NCBI RefSeq assembly: GCF_026153295.1
Contig: NZ_CP110615.1
Coordinates: forward strand, 2,790,001-2,854,000
DNA: 64,000 bases
Source: Rhodococcus antarcticus
GTDB taxonomy: Bacteria > Actinomycetota > Actinomycetes > Mycobacteriales > Mycobacteriaceae
Reading direction: 5' to 3'
In this document: in pieces, positions 22,934-33,499 of the stretch
Position numbering within the stretch: the stretch's first letter is position 1
Layout: every line of letters starts with the position of its first letter
The notes under the pieces: model-generated
What the model was told of the DNA's origin: nothing
The model's input: the letters and a program-made list of their open reading frames with translations, nothing else
The model's database searches: none
Position numbers and translations under genes: made by a program

Positions 22934-23306
22934 GCCCCACCCCGATCCGCACCCCGTCATCGTCGCGATCACGCCGCTGGTCGAGCGCATCGGCGCCACC
23001 CTCGTCCCGGCCGGAGCGCTCGGTCCCGACGACGTCGCGCTGCAGTGGGACGGCGAGGTCGTCGGGGGCGTCCGGCTGTCCGGGGCGGAGCGCGCCGGTG
23101 AGCTGGCGGACCTGCTCGAGAACCTGACCGCCGAGATGGGGGCACCGCTGCACACGCTCGACCGCGCCAGGCGGCAGCGAGCGGTCCGGCTGCTCGACGA
23201 GCGCGGCGCCTTCCAGTACCGCAAGTCGGTGGAGACAGTCGCCGAAGCCCTCGGGGTCACCCGGTTCACGATCTACAACTACCTCAACCGGGACCGCACA
23301 GCCTGA
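22926..23306 (+). CDS. HTH regulator at head of urate catabolic cluster
   Basis: 126 residues. N-terminal HPVIVAITPLVERIGATLV and WDGEVVGGVRLSGAERAGEL form a sensor-like region; RRQRAVRLLDERGAFQYRKS then VETVAEALGVTRFTIYNYLN is a C-terminal HTH of the YheO/PucR-related kind. Its placement 108 bases ahead of uraD makes it the leading candidate to control the urate operon, whose promoter has two palindromes. Start GTG 22926 is by homology and overlaps the upstream gene. Confidence 0.72.
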   Translation: MPEPHPDPHPVIVAITPLVERIGATLVPAGALGPDDVALQWDGEVVGGVRLSGAERAGELADLLENLTAEMGAPLHTLDRARRQRAVRLLDERGAFQYRKSVETVAEALGVTRFTIYNYLNRDRTA

Positions 23307-23331
23307 GCGCGCAACGTCCGCGGGGCATTTT

Positions 23332-23348
23332 TCAACAAAGTGTTGACG
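23332..23348 (+). promoter_or_regulatory. TCAACA-AAG-TGTTGA palindrome overlapping -35 of urate operon
   Basis: TCAACA (23332-23337) and TGTTGA (23341-23346) are a perfect inverted repeat, embedded in an unusually AT-rich TTTTT run. TTGACG (23343-23348) overlaps its right half and is a good -35. The TCAACA hexamer recurs twice in the promoter of the leftward allantoicase operon at 35046-35062, so both operons may share one regulator. Confidence 0.6.
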
Positions 23349-23381
23349 TGAGCCCCGCCACAGTTCTACCTTGACCCGACA

Positions 23382-23400
23382 TGCGGAACGCAGTTCCGCA
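23382..23400 (+). promoter_or_regulatory. TGCGGAAC-GCA-GTTCCGCA operator-like palindrome
   Basis: A perfect 8-bp inverted repeat with a 3-base spacer, 15 bases before the uraD ATG and downstream of the likely transcription start. The GGAAC/GTTCC core resembles IclR- and GntR-family operators of allantoin and glyoxylate genes. Its place suggests repression by roadblock. Confidence 0.6.
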
Positions 23401-23414
23401 GGGCGGAGGTAGAG

Positions 23415-23960
23415 ATGACGACACCCGGGCTGACCTGGCTCAACTCCGCGGGCGAGGGCGCCGAGACCGCCCTGCTCGCGTGCTGCGACGTCCCCCGGTG
23501 GGCCACGGCCGTGCTCGACGGCAGCCCGTACGCCGACGTCGCCGAGCTGCTCGACGCCGGGGACCGCGCCTCCCGCACCCTCACGGCGTCGGAGGTGGAC
23601 CGCGCGCTGGCCGCCCACCCCCGCATCGGGGACCGCGTCGCCGGATCCGACGCCTCGGCGACCTTCTCCCGACGCGAGCAGGCCGCGGCATCGACCGACG
23701 ACGCCGGCGACGCGGCCCTGCACGAGGCCAACCGTGCCTACGAGGAGCACTTCGGGAGGGTGTTCCTGATCTGCGCCTCCGGGTTGAGCGCCGCTGACGT
23801 GGTCGCCGCCGCCCGGTCGCGGCTGGACAACGACGAGGAGACCGAGCGGGCCGTCGTCGCCGACGAGCTGCGGCGGATCTCACGACTGCGCCTGCAGAGC
23901 CTGGCCAACAGCGTGCCCTCCACCACCGTCTCCTCCACCACCGGAGAGGTTCCCTCGTGA
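23415..23960 (+). CDS. uraD: OHCU decarboxylase
   Basis: 181 residues. It decarboxylates 2-oxo-4-hydroxy-4-carboxy-5-ureidoimidazoline to (S)-allantoin, the third step of urate breakdown. The catalytic His is in AAHPRIGDR near residue 66 and SRREQAAA near 86 carries the conserved Glu/Gln. ATG 23415 follows GGAGGTAGAG. It is the first gene of the operon and overlaps uraH by 4 bases. Confidence 0.93.
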   Translation: MTTPGLTWLNSAGEGAETALLACCDVPRWATAVLDGSPYADVAELLDAGDRASRTLTASEVDRALAAHPRIGDRVAGSDASATFSRREQAAASTDDAGDAALHEANRAYEEHFGRVFLICASGLSAADVVAAARSRLDNDEETERAVVADELRRISRLRLQSLANSVPSTTVSSTTGEVPS

Positions 23961-24289
23961 GCGGCCCCGGTCTCGTCACCACCCACGTCCTCGACGCGGC
24001 CCTGGGTCGACCCGCCGCCGGCGTGCCCGTCCGGCTCGAGTCCACCGACGGCACCGTCGGCACCAGCACCACCGACGTCGACGGCCGTGCCCGCGACCTC
24101 GCCCCGGACGTGCTGGCACCGGGCACCTACCGACTGTTCTTCGACACGGCGGCCTACCACGCGGCCAGCGGTCAGCCCAGCTTCTACCCCGAGGTGTGCG
24201 TGACCTTCACGATCTCCGACCCGGAGCAGCACCTGCACGTGCCGCTCCTGCTGAGCCCGTTCGCCTACTCCACCTACCGAGGGAGCTGA
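23957..24289 (+). CDS. uraH: 5-hydroxyisourate hydrolase (transthyretin-like)
   Basis: 110 residues with the transthyretin-like fold. It hydrolyses 5-hydroxyisourate to OHCU. The N-terminal TTHVLDAALGRPAAGVPVRL supplies the active-site His and the C-terminus ends in the signature YRGS. RARDLAPDVLAPGTYRLFFD is also typical. GTG start overlaps the uraD stop, and urate oxidase begins 3 bases after its stop. Confidence 0.95.
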   Translation: MSGPGLVTTHVLDAALGRPAAGVPVRLESTDGTVGTSTTDVDGRARDLAPDVLAPGTYRLFFDTAAYHAASGQPSFYPEVCVTFTISDPEQHLHVPLLLSPFAYSTYRGS

Positions 24290-24292
24290 GAG

Positions 24293-25198
24293 ATGTCCAT
24301 CGTCCTGGGATCCAACCAGTACGGCAAGTCCGAGAACCGGGTGTTCCGCGTCTACCGCGACACCGCCCGCCACGAGATCCGCGACCTGAACGTCTCCAGC
24401 GCCCTGCGGGGCAGGTTCGACGACGCGCACGTGACCGGCGACCAGAGCGCCGTGCTGCCCACCGACACCCAGAAGAACACGATCTTCGCGTTCGCCAAGC
24501 AGCACGGGGTCGGCGCGATCGAGGACTTCGCGCTGGCCCTGGCCGACCACTTCATCAACCAGACCCCGGCCGCCGAGGGGGCCCGGGTCGAGGTCGAGGA
24601 GTACCACTGGGACCGCATCCAGGTCGACGGCACAGGCCACGACCACTCGTTCGTCCGCGGCGGCAGCGGGACCCGCAACACGGTTGTCAACGTCGATGGC
24701 AGCGGGTCGGACCGTCGGGCGCACGTCGTGTCGGGGATCTCCGACCTGACCATCGCCAAGACCACCGGTTCGGAGTTCCAGGGGTTCCTCACCGACGAGT
24801 ACACGACCCTGCCCGAGACCGACGACCGCATCCTCGCGACCGCGCTCGTCGCCCGCTGGCGCTACGACGGCACCGACATCGCGTGGGACAAGAGCTTCGA
24901 CGACATCAAGGCCACCCTGCTGCAGCGGTTCGCCGAGATCCACAGCCACGCCCTGCAGGAGTCGCTCTACGGCATGGGCGCAACCGTCCTGGAGCAGCAC
25001 CCGGAGGTGGCGGAGATCCGGTTCTCCGCCCCCAACAAGCACCACTTCCTGGTCGACCTCTCACCGTTCGGCACCGAGAACCCCGGCGAGGTGTTCATCG
25101 CCGCCGACCGCCCCTACGGCCTCATCGAGACCACCGTCACCCGGGACGACGCCACCGACCCCGGCTCGGCCTGGCACGCCGTGCCCGGCTTCTGCTGA
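24293..25198 (+). CDS. uaZ: Urate oxidase (uricase)
   Basis: 301 residues of two tandem T-fold domains. Cofactor-free oxidation of urate by O2 to 5-hydroxyisourate. The catalytic Lys is in GSNQYGKSENR (K12), the Thr in LPTDTQKNTIFAFAK near 60 and the His in NKHHFLVDL near 257. The C-terminus lacks a peroxisomal SKL, as expected. Start ATG 24293 is three bases after uraH. Tightly packed with uraD and uraH, which remove its unstable product. Confidence 0.96.
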   Translation: MSIVLGSNQYGKSENRVFRVYRDTARHEIRDLNVSSALRGRFDDAHVTGDQSAVLPTDTQKNTIFAFAKQHGVGAIEDFALALADHFINQTPAAEGARVEVEEYHWDRIQVDGTGHDHSFVRGGSGTRNTVVNVDGSGSDRRAHVVSGISDLTIAKTTGSEFQGFLTDEYTTLPETDDRILATALVARWRYDGTDIAWDKSFDDIKATLLQRFAEIHSHALQESLYGMGATVLEQHPEVAEIRFSAPNKHHFLVDLSPFGTENPGEVFIAADRPYGLIETTVTRDDATDPGSAWHAVPGFC

Positions 25199-25215
25199 GA
25201 AAGGACGCGACCACC

Positions 25216-26679
25216 ATGAAGCTCCGACGCAACGCCACCGCCAGGTCCACCGCCGCCGAGGCCGAGGTCCGCACCGGCCGTCCCGAGGACGAGAAGATGC
25301 CGTTCCTGCAGCTCGTGCTGTACGGGCTGCAGCACATCCTCACCATGTACGGCGGCGTCATCGCACCACCGCTGATCGTCGGCACCGCCGCCAAGCTCTC
25401 CCCCACCGACATCGCCCTGCTCGTCACCGCCGGGCTGTTCGTCAGTGGTCTGGCCACGCTGCTGCAGACCCTGGGCATCGGGCGCTTCGGCGCGCGGCTG
25501 CCGATCGTGCAGGGCATCTCCTTCGCCAGCGTCTCCACCATGGTCGCCATCGCCAGCACCGACGGACTACGGCCGGTGTTCGGCGCGATCATCGTGGCCG
25601 GGGTGATCGGGCTCGTGCTCTCCTCCTTCTTCGCGCAGCTGGTCCGCCTGTTCCCCGCGGTCGTGACCGGCACGATCATCACCGTCATCGGGCTCTCCCT
25701 GATGCCGGTGGCCTTCACCTGGGCGATGGGTGGCGCGGGAAGCAAGAGCCTCGGCTCCATGTCCAACATCGGCCTCGCCGGCCTGACGCTGCTGATCATC
25801 CTGGTGATCAGCCGCCTCTTCCAGGGCGCGATCTCCCGGCTGTCGATCCTCATCGGGATCGTGGCCGGCACCGCGGTCGCCGCGCTGCTCGGCAAGGCGA
25901 ACTTCTCGAACATCGGCAGCGGCAACATCGTCGCCGTGCCCCCGGTGCTGCACTTCGGGTCCCCCACGTTCCAGATCGGCGCGATCGTGTCGATGACCAT
26001 CGTGATCCTGGTGATCATGACCGAGACCACCGCAGACATCATCGCCATCGGTGAGATCGTGGAGACCAAGGTCGACGCCCGGCGGGTGGCGGACGGTCTG
26101 CGGGCAGACATGGCCTCGACGGCGATCTCCCCGCTGCTGGGCTCCTTCCCCTGCAGCGCGTTCGCCCAGAACGTCGGACTGGTCGCTCTGACCAGGATCA
26201 AGAGCCGGTACGTGGTCGCCATGGGCGGTGCGATCCTGGTCCTGCTCGGCCTGCTGCCCGTCGTCGGGCGGGTCGTCGCTGCCATCCCGTTCCCCGTCCT
26301 CGGTGGCGCCGGCATCGTGCTGTTCGGCACGGTCGCGGCGAGCGGCATCAGGACGCTGTCCAAGGTGGACTTCTCCGACAACCTCAACCTGGTCATCGTG
26401 GCGACCGCGATCGGTCTGGGCGTCATCCCGATCGCCGCACCGAAGTTCTGGGACGCCTTCCCCAAGGGCGTGGCCGTGGTCATGGACTCCGGGATCAGCG
26501 CCGCCGCAGTCACCGCGGTGCTGCTCAACCTGCTGTTCAACGAGATCCAGGCGGGCAACCGGCCGGGCGCCTCCGTCTTCGCCGCGGTGCCCGACGAGCG
26601 GGGCTCGCTGCCCGTCGACCCGCCGGACGAGGGGCGCTCAGCCCAGCCGACGGCTGCGGCGAAGGAGACCACGACATGA
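25216..26679 (+). CDS. NCS2 purine permease, probable urate/xanthine uptake
   Basis: 487 residues, about 14 membrane segments, nucleobase-cation symporter-2 family. QLVLYGLQHILTMYGGVIAPP in helix 1 carries the conserved QH, SFPCSAFAQNVGLVALTRIKSR includes the NCS2 signature QNxGxxxxT, and TETTADIIAIGEI has the substrate-binding Glu region. The neighbourhood argues for urate. A 25-residue hydrophilic N-terminus rich in Arg and Ala precedes helix 1. ATG 25216 is 17 bases after urate oxidase. Confidence 0.9.
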   Translation: MKLRRNATARSTAAEAEVRTGRPEDEKMPFLQLVLYGLQHILTMYGGVIAPPLIVGTAAKLSPTDIALLVTAGLFVSGLATLLQTLGIGRFGARLPIVQGISFASVSTMVAIASTDGLRPVFGAIIVAGVIGLVLSSFFAQLVRLFPAVVTGTIITVIGLSLMPVAFTWAMGGAGSKSLGSMSNIGLAGLTLLIILVISRLFQGAISRLSILIGIVAGTAVAALLGKANFSNIGSGNIVAVPPVLHFGSPTFQIGAIVSMTIVILVIMTETTADIIAIGEIVETKVDARRVADGLRADMASTAISPLLGSFPCSAFAQNVGLVALTRIKSRYVVAMGGAILVLLGLLPVVGRVVAAIPFPVLGGAGIVLFGTVAASGIRTLSKVDFSDNLNLVIVATAIGLGVIPIAAPKFWDAFPKGVAVVMDSGISAAAVTAVLLNLLFNEIQAGNRPGASVFAAVPDERGSLPVDPPDEGRSAQPTAAAKETTT

Positions 26680-27536
26680 GCCACACGCTGCGCTACGAGG
26701 TCAACTGCTCGATCCTGTTCACCGAGCTCCCGCTGCTGGAGCGGCCCGCCGCGGCCCGTGGCGCGGGGTTCGACGCCATCGAGCTGTGGTGGCCCTTCGC
26801 CACCGCGGTGCCCACCGACGCCGAGGCGGACGCCCTGGTCCGGGCGGTCACCGACGCGGGGGTGGCGCTGGTCGGGCTGAACTTCTTCGCCGGCGACATG
26901 CCGGGCGGTGACCGGGGGCTCATGTCGTGGCCCGGACGCGAGCTCGAGGTCCGCGAGAACATCGCGGCCACCCTCGAGCTCGGAGCCCGCCTCGGCTGCC
27001 GCACCTACAACGCGCTGTACGGCAACCGGATCGAGGGTGTCGCACCGCAGGAGCAGGACGAGCTCGCCACGGCGAACCTGACGCTCGCGGCGAGCTCGGC
27101 CGCGGCGTCCGGCGGGTCCACCGTCCTGGTCGAGCCGGTCAGTGGCGCCCCGCGCTACCCCCTGCTCACCGCCGCCGACGCGCTGCGCGTGATCGACCGG
27201 GTCGGCGCGGACAACCTCGCCCTGCTCGCCGACCTCTACCACCTGGCGGTCAACGGCGACGACGTCGACGCCGTCATCGCGGAGCACGTGGACCGCATCG
27301 CGCACGTGCAGGTCGCCGACAGCCCCGGTCGGGGCGAGCCCGGCTCGGGCCACCTCGAGCTGGACCGGCAGCTCGGCGACCTGCAGGCCGCGGGCTACGC
27401 CGGCTGGGTCGGGCTCGAGTACAAGCCGACCGGGTCCACCGAGGACAGCTTCGCCTTCCTCGACCACGAACGACGCGCCTCGCACGCCACGCAGGCCCGA
27501 ACCCCGTCCGAGCAGAGCAGGAGCACCGGAGCATGA
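26676..27536 (+). CDS. hyi: Hydroxypyruvate isomerase
   Basis: 286 residues, TIM-barrel xylose-isomerase-like family. It interconverts hydroxypyruvate and tartronate semialdehyde beside glyoxylate carboligase. Features: NCSILFTELPLLERPAAARG, FDAIELWWPFA, VLVEPVSGAPRYPL and YHLAVNGDD with metal-binding Glu/His, and GRGEPGSGHLELDRQL with the late His. ATGA overlap with the permease gene. The last 20 residues are low-complexity. Confidence 0.92.
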   Translation: MSHTLRYEVNCSILFTELPLLERPAAARGAGFDAIELWWPFATAVPTDAEADALVRAVTDAGVALVGLNFFAGDMPGGDRGLMSWPGRELEVRENIAATLELGARLGCRTYNALYGNRIEGVAPQEQDELATANLTLAASSAAASGGSTVLVEPVSGAPRYPLLTAADALRVIDRVGADNLALLADLYHLAVNGDDVDAVIAEHVDRIAHVQVADSPGRGEPGSGHLELDRQLGDLQAAGYAGWVGLEYKPTGSTEDSFAFLDHERRASHATQARTPSEQSRSTGA

Positions 27537-28408
27537 CCACCATCGCCTTCCTCGGGCTCGGCATCATGGGCAGCCCCATGGCCGTCCACCTCGCGGAGGC
27601 CGGTCACACCGTGGCCGGGTACAACCGCACCCCCGACAAGACCGCACCGCTGGTCGCGGCGGGGGGGCGCGCCGCGACGTCGGTGGCCGACGCGGTGCAC
27701 GGTGCCGACGTCGTCGCGATCATGGTTCCGGACTCCCCCGACGTGCGGGCCGTGCTCACCGATCCCGGCGGCGTGCTCGACAGCGCCGCCCCGGGGACAC
27801 TGGTGACCGACTTCTCGAGCATCCGGCCCGACGTCACCGTGGAGCTCGCCGGCCTCGCCCGCGAGCAGGGTCTGCGCTACCTCGACGCACCCGTCTCCGG
27901 CGGGGAGGCCGGGGCGAAGGCGGCGACGCTGTCCATCATGGTCGGCGGTGACGGCGCGGACGTGGCGTCGGCCCGCCCGCTGCTGGAGACCCTCGGGCGC
28001 ACCGTCGTGCACGTCGGACCCAGCGGTTCCGGCCAGACGGTGAAGGCCGCGAACCAGCTCGTCGTGGCGGGAAACATCGCCCTGCTCGCAGAGGCGCTGC
28101 TGTTCCTGGAGGCCCACGGGGTGGACACCACGGCTGCGCTGGAGGTCCTCGGCGGCGGCCTCGCCGGCTCGGCCGTGCTCGTGCAGAAGGGCGAGAAGAT
28201 GCGCACCCGCTCCTTCGACCCCGGCTTCCGCATCGCGCTGCACCACAAGGACCTCGGGATCGTCGTCGACGCGGCCCGCGCCGCGGGCGTCGTCACGCCC
28301 GTCGCGGCCCTCGTCGCCCAGCTCATGGCCTCCGCCGTGGCCGCCGGCGACGGCGGGCTGGACCACTCGGCCCTGCTGCGCACGCTCGAGCGCCTCTCCG
28401 GCCGCTGA
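27533..28408 (+). CDS. glxR: Tartronate semialdehyde reductase
   Basis: 291 residues of the beta-hydroxyacid dehydrogenase family. [19 protein letters not shown] is the dinucleotide-binding fold, [22 protein letters not shown] the substrate loop and [20 protein letters not shown] holds the catalytic Lys near 167. It reduces tartronate semialdehyde from glyoxylate carboligase to D-glycerate. ATG 27533 overlaps the hyi stop. The order hyi-glxR-gcl is the usual glyoxylate module. Confidence 0.93.
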   Translation: MTTIAFLGLGIMGSPMAVHLAEAGHTVAGYNRTPDKTAPLVAAGGRAATSVADAVHGADVVAIMVPDSPDVRAVLTDPGGVLDSAAPGTLVTDFSSIRPDVTVELAGLAREQGLRYLDAPVSGGEAGAKAATLSIMVGGDGADVASARPLLETLGRTVVHVGPSGSGQTVKAANQLVVAGNIALLAEALLFLEAHGVDTTAALEVLGGGLAGSAVLVQKGEKMRTRSFDPGFRIALHHKDLGIVVDAARAAGVVTPVAALVAQLMASAVAAGDGGLDHSALLRTLERLSGR

Positions 28409-28455
28409 GCGAACCCCCACCCCCACCTCTCCCGAACCCCAGACAGGACACCACC

Positions 28456-30231
<1,776 letters not shown>

Positions 30232-30235
30232 GCAC

Positions 30236-31360
30236 GTGGTCCACGTCCTCGTCGCCTCCGACAAGTTCAAGGGCTCGCTGACCGCGGCCCAGGTCGGCGA
30301 GGCCCTCACCGCCGGGATCCGCCGCGTCCGTCCGGACGTGACGGTGACCGTCGCCCCCGTGGCCGACGGCGGGGACGGCACCCTCGCCGCCGCCCTGGCG
30401 GCCGGGTACGACGAGGTCGTGGTCACCGCCGCCGGGCCGACCGGGCGGGCGCGGTCCACCCGCTTCGCCCGCTCGGGCGAGCTCGCGGTCGTCGAGCTCG
30501 CCGAGGTCTGCGGCCTGGACCTGCTCCGGGGCGCCCCGCTCGCCCCGATGACGGCCACCAGCCGCGGGGTGGGCGAGGTGCTCGCCGAGGCGGTCGCGCA
30601 GGGCTGCCGTCGCGTGGTGCTCGGCATCGGGGGCAGTGCGAGCACCGACGGCGGCGCGGGGATGCTCGCGGCCCTCGGGGCCCGGCTGCTCGACGCCCGG
30701 GGCACCGCCCTGGCCGACGGCGGTGCCGCCCTGGCGGGGCTGCACACCCTGCAGGTGGACCGGCTGACGGAGGGCCTGGCCGGGATCGAGGTGACGGTCG
30801 CCTGCGACGTGACGAACCCGCTGCTCGGACCGTCGGGCGCCGCCGCGACCTACGGGCCCCAGAAGGGTGCGGACGCGGGGCAGGTGCGCACCCTGGACTC
30901 CGCGCTGGCCCACTGGGCGGACGTGGTGGCCACCACGACGGGAACCGACGCGCGCACCTCACCCGGTGCGGGTGCGGCGGGCGGCGTGGGGTTCGCAGCC
31001 CTCGCGCTGCTCGGGGCGAGCATGCGCCCCGGCATCGAGGTGGTGCTCGAGCTGGTCGGGTTCGACGCGGCGCTGCGCGGGACCGACCTGGTCATCACCG
31101 GCGAGGGCTCGCTCGACGAGCAGACGCTGCACGGCAAGGCTCCCATCGGGGTCGCCCGGGTCGCGGGCGCCGCCGGGATCCCCGTCGTCGCGGTCTGCGG
31201 TCGCTCCGTGCTCACCGATGCGGCGCTGCGGGCCGCCGGGATCACCCGCACCTACCGCCTCACCGACCTCGAGCCGGACGTCGACCGCTGCATCGCCGGC
31301 GCGGGTCCGCTGCTGGAGGTGCTCGGCGAGCGGATCGCCGCCGACGAGCTCCCGTCCTGA
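30236..31360 (+). CDS. glxK: Glycerate kinase, GarK/GlxK family
   Basis: 374 residues. Starts VHVLVASDKFKGSLTAAQVGEAL, contains PVADGGDGTLAAALAAG, GIGGSASTDGGAGMLAALGA and TGEGSLDEQTLHGKAPIGVA, all signatures of the family 1 glycerate kinases that make 2-phosphoglycerate. It completes the path from glyoxylate to central metabolism. GTG 30236 is 4 bases after the gcl stop. Confidence 0.94.
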   Translation: MVHVLVASDKFKGSLTAAQVGEALTAGIRRVRPDVTVTVAPVADGGDGTLAAALAAGYDEVVVTAAGPTGRARSTRFARSGELAVVELAEVCGLDLLRGAPLAPMTATSRGVGEVLAEAVAQGCRRVVLGIGGSASTDGGAGMLAALGARLLDARGTALADGGAALAGLHTLQVDRLTEGLAGIEVTVACDVTNPLLGPSGAAATYGPQKGADAGQVRTLDSALAHWADVVATTTGTDARTSPGAGAAGGVGFAALALLGASMRPGIEVVLELVGFDAALRGTDLVITGEGSLDEQTLHGKAPIGVARVAGAAGIPVVAVCGRSVLTDAALRAAGITRTYRLTDLEPDVDRCIAGAGPLLEVLGERIAADELPS

Positions 31361-31394
31361 CACCCCGTCCCGCGCACCCTGAGGAGAACGCCCC

Positions 31395-32747
31395 GTGAGC
31401 CACGCCGACGACCTGGTCATCCGAGCGGCCCGGGTGGTCCTGCCGGAGGGGGAGCGTGCCGCGGCGGTCGTCGTCCGCGACGGTGTCGTCACCGCGGTGC
31501 TCGCCGTCGACGCGGAGATCGATGCCGCCGAGGAGGTCGTGCTGGGCCCGGACGAGGTGCTGCTGCCGGGCCTGGTCGACGCCCACGTCCACGTCAACGA
31601 GCCGGGCCGGAGCGAGTGGGAGGGCTTCGCGAGCGCGACCCGCGCGGCCGCCGCCGGCGGGGTCACCACCATCGTGGACATGCCGCTGAACAGCATCCCC
31701 CCGACGACCGACGTCGCCGCGCTGGAGGTCAAGCGGGCCAGCGCCGCCCCGTCCGCGTTCGTCGACGTGGGCTTCTGGGGCGGGGCCGTCCCGGGCAACG
31801 TCGACGCGCTGGCCCCGCTGCACGAGGCGGGCGTGTTCGGGTTCAAGTGCTTCCTGCTCAGCTCCGGGGTGCCGGAGTTCCCGCCGCTGGACGCCGCGCA
31901 GCTCGAGCTCGCGCTCACGGAGGTGGCCCGCTTCGACGGGCTGGTCATCGTGCACGCCGAGGACGCCCACGTGATCGGGGCGGCCCCGGACGCCACAGGT
32001 ACCCACTACACCGACTTCCTGGCCTCGCGGCCGCGGCGTGCGGAGGACCTCGCCATCGGGCAGGTCATCGAGGCGGCCCGCCGCACGGGGTGCCGGGTCC
32101 ACGTGCTGCACCTCTCCAGCGCCGACGCGCTGCCCCTGATCGCAGCCGCCCGGGCCGACGGGGTGCGCCTGAGCGTCGAGACCTGCCCGCACTACCTGTG
32201 CCTGACCGCCGAGGACGTCCCCGACGGCGCCACCCAGTACAAGTGCTGCCCCCCGATCCGGGAGGCCGGCAACCGCGAGGCGCTCTGGGCGGGCCTGGCC
32301 GAGGGGCTCATCGACACCATCGTCTCCGACCACTCCCCCTCCACGATCGACCTGAAGTGCCTCGACACCGGTGACTTCGGTGCGGCCTGGGGCGGGATCT
32401 CGTCGCTGCAGCTTGGCCTGCCCGTCGTCTGGACCCAGGCCCGGCAGCGCGGGCTCACCCTGTCCGACGTGGTCCGCTGGATGTCGGCGGGACCCGCCGC
32501 GCAGACCGGGCTCACCGACCGCGGGGCGATCGCGGTGGGCCGGCGGGCCGACTTCTGCGTCCTCGCCCCCGAGGCGACCTTCGTGGTCGACGCCGCCGCC
32601 CTGCAGCACCGCAACGCGGTGACCCCGTACTCGGGTCAGCGGCTGCACGGCGTCGTGCGCAGCACCTGGCTGGCCGGGGCGAGGGTGTCCCTCGACGGGC
32701 CACCCCGGGGCCGGTTGGTGACCCGACCCGTCCGCAGCTCCCGGTGA
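31395..32747 (+). CDS. allB: Allantoinase
   Basis: 450 residues, amidohydrolase with a binuclear metal centre. It opens allantoin to allantoate. Metal ligands: [10 protein letters not shown] near 60, carboxylated Lys in [11 protein letters not shown] near 150, [18 protein letters not shown] and SDHSPST near 315. [20 protein letters not shown] is the usual N-terminus. GTG 31395 follows GAGGAGAACG. The stop overlaps an SDR gene by 4 bases. Confidence 0.95.
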   Translation: MSHADDLVIRAARVVLPEGERAAAVVVRDGVVTAVLAVDAEIDAAEEVVLGPDEVLLPGLVDAHVHVNEPGRSEWEGFASATRAAAAGGVTTIVDMPLNSIPPTTDVAALEVKRASAAPSAFVDVGFWGGAVPGNVDALAPLHEAGVFGFKCFLLSSGVPEFPPLDAAQLELALTEVARFDGLVIVHAEDAHVIGAAPDATGTHYTDFLASRPRRAEDLAIGQVIEAARRTGCRVHVLHLSSADALPLIAAARADGVRLSVETCPHYLCLTAEDVPDGATQYKCCPPIREAGNREALWAGLAEGLIDTIVSDHSPSTIDLKCLDTGDFGAAWGGISSLQLGLPVVWTQARQRGLTLSDVVRWMSAGPAAQTGLTDRGAIAVGRRADFCVLAPEATFVVDAAALQHRNAVTPYSGQRLHGVVRSTWLAGARVSLDGPPRGRLVTRPVRSSR

Positions 32748-33490
32748 CCGGCGAGGGTCCCGGCCGCACCGAGGCACCGGTGGCCGTCGTCACCGGGGCC
32801 GGTTCCGGCATCGGCCGGGCGGTCACGCGCAGGCTGCTGACGGCCGGGTTCCGGGTCGCGCTGGTCGGACGCACCCGCAGCGCGCTGGAGGCCACCGCGG
32901 CGCCGGCGGTCACCGCACCCGGGGGCACCGCCCTCGTGCTGCCCGCGGACGTGACCGTCGACGCCGAGGTCGCCGCGCTCGTCGCCACGGTGGAGCGCAC
33001 CTGGGGCCGGCTGGACCTGCTCGTCAACAACGCGGGCACCTTCGGGCCGGTCGGCGCGGTCGACGAGATCGACCCCGCCGAGTTCCGGGCGACGGTGGAG
33101 GTGAACCTCACCGGCGCCTTCCTGTGCACCCACCACGCGGTGCGGGTCATGAAGCGGCAGCGCCCCCGGGGTGGACGGATCATCAACAACGGCTCGATCT
33201 CGGCGCACGTGCCCCGGCCGCGCAGCGTGGCCTACGCCGCCAGCAAGCACGCGATGACCGGGCTGACCCGGGCGACCGCGCTCGACGGCCGGGCCCACGA
33301 CATCACGTGCGGCCAGCTCGACATCGGCAACGCCCGCACCGAGATGACGACGGGGTTCACCGCCGAGCCCACCTTCGACGTGGCCCACGTCGCCGACGCG
33401 GTGCTCGCGGTGGCGCGGCTGCCGCTGGGCGTCTCCGTCCCGACGATGACCATCGTCGCGACCGGCATGCCCTACGGCGGCCGCGGCTAG
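32744..33490 (+). CDS. Short-chain dehydrogenase of ureide operon
   Basis: 248 residues, complete [14 protein letters not shown] for NAD(P), NNAG, the catalytic Ser in [10 protein letters not shown] and YAASK as Tyr-Lys pair. It is last in the operon and coupled (GTGA) to allB. Its substrate is not evident; candidates are tartronate semialdehyde or another small carbonyl of the pathway. The C-terminal YGGRG and ARTEMTTGF loops do not point to a named enzyme. Confidence 0.85.
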   Translation: MTGEGPGRTEAPVAVVTGAGSGIGRAVTRRLLTAGFRVALVGRTRSALEATAAPAVTAPGGTALVLPADVTVDAEVAALVATVERTWGRLDLLVNNAGTFGPVGAVDEIDPAEFRATVEVNLTGAFLCTHHAVRVMKRQRPRGGRIINNGSISAHVPRPRSVAYAASKHAMTGLTRATALDGRAHDITCGQLDIGNARTEMTTGFTAEPTFDVAHVADAVLAVARLPLGVSVPTMTIVATGMPYGGRG

Positions 33491-33499
33491 ACGTCCCGG

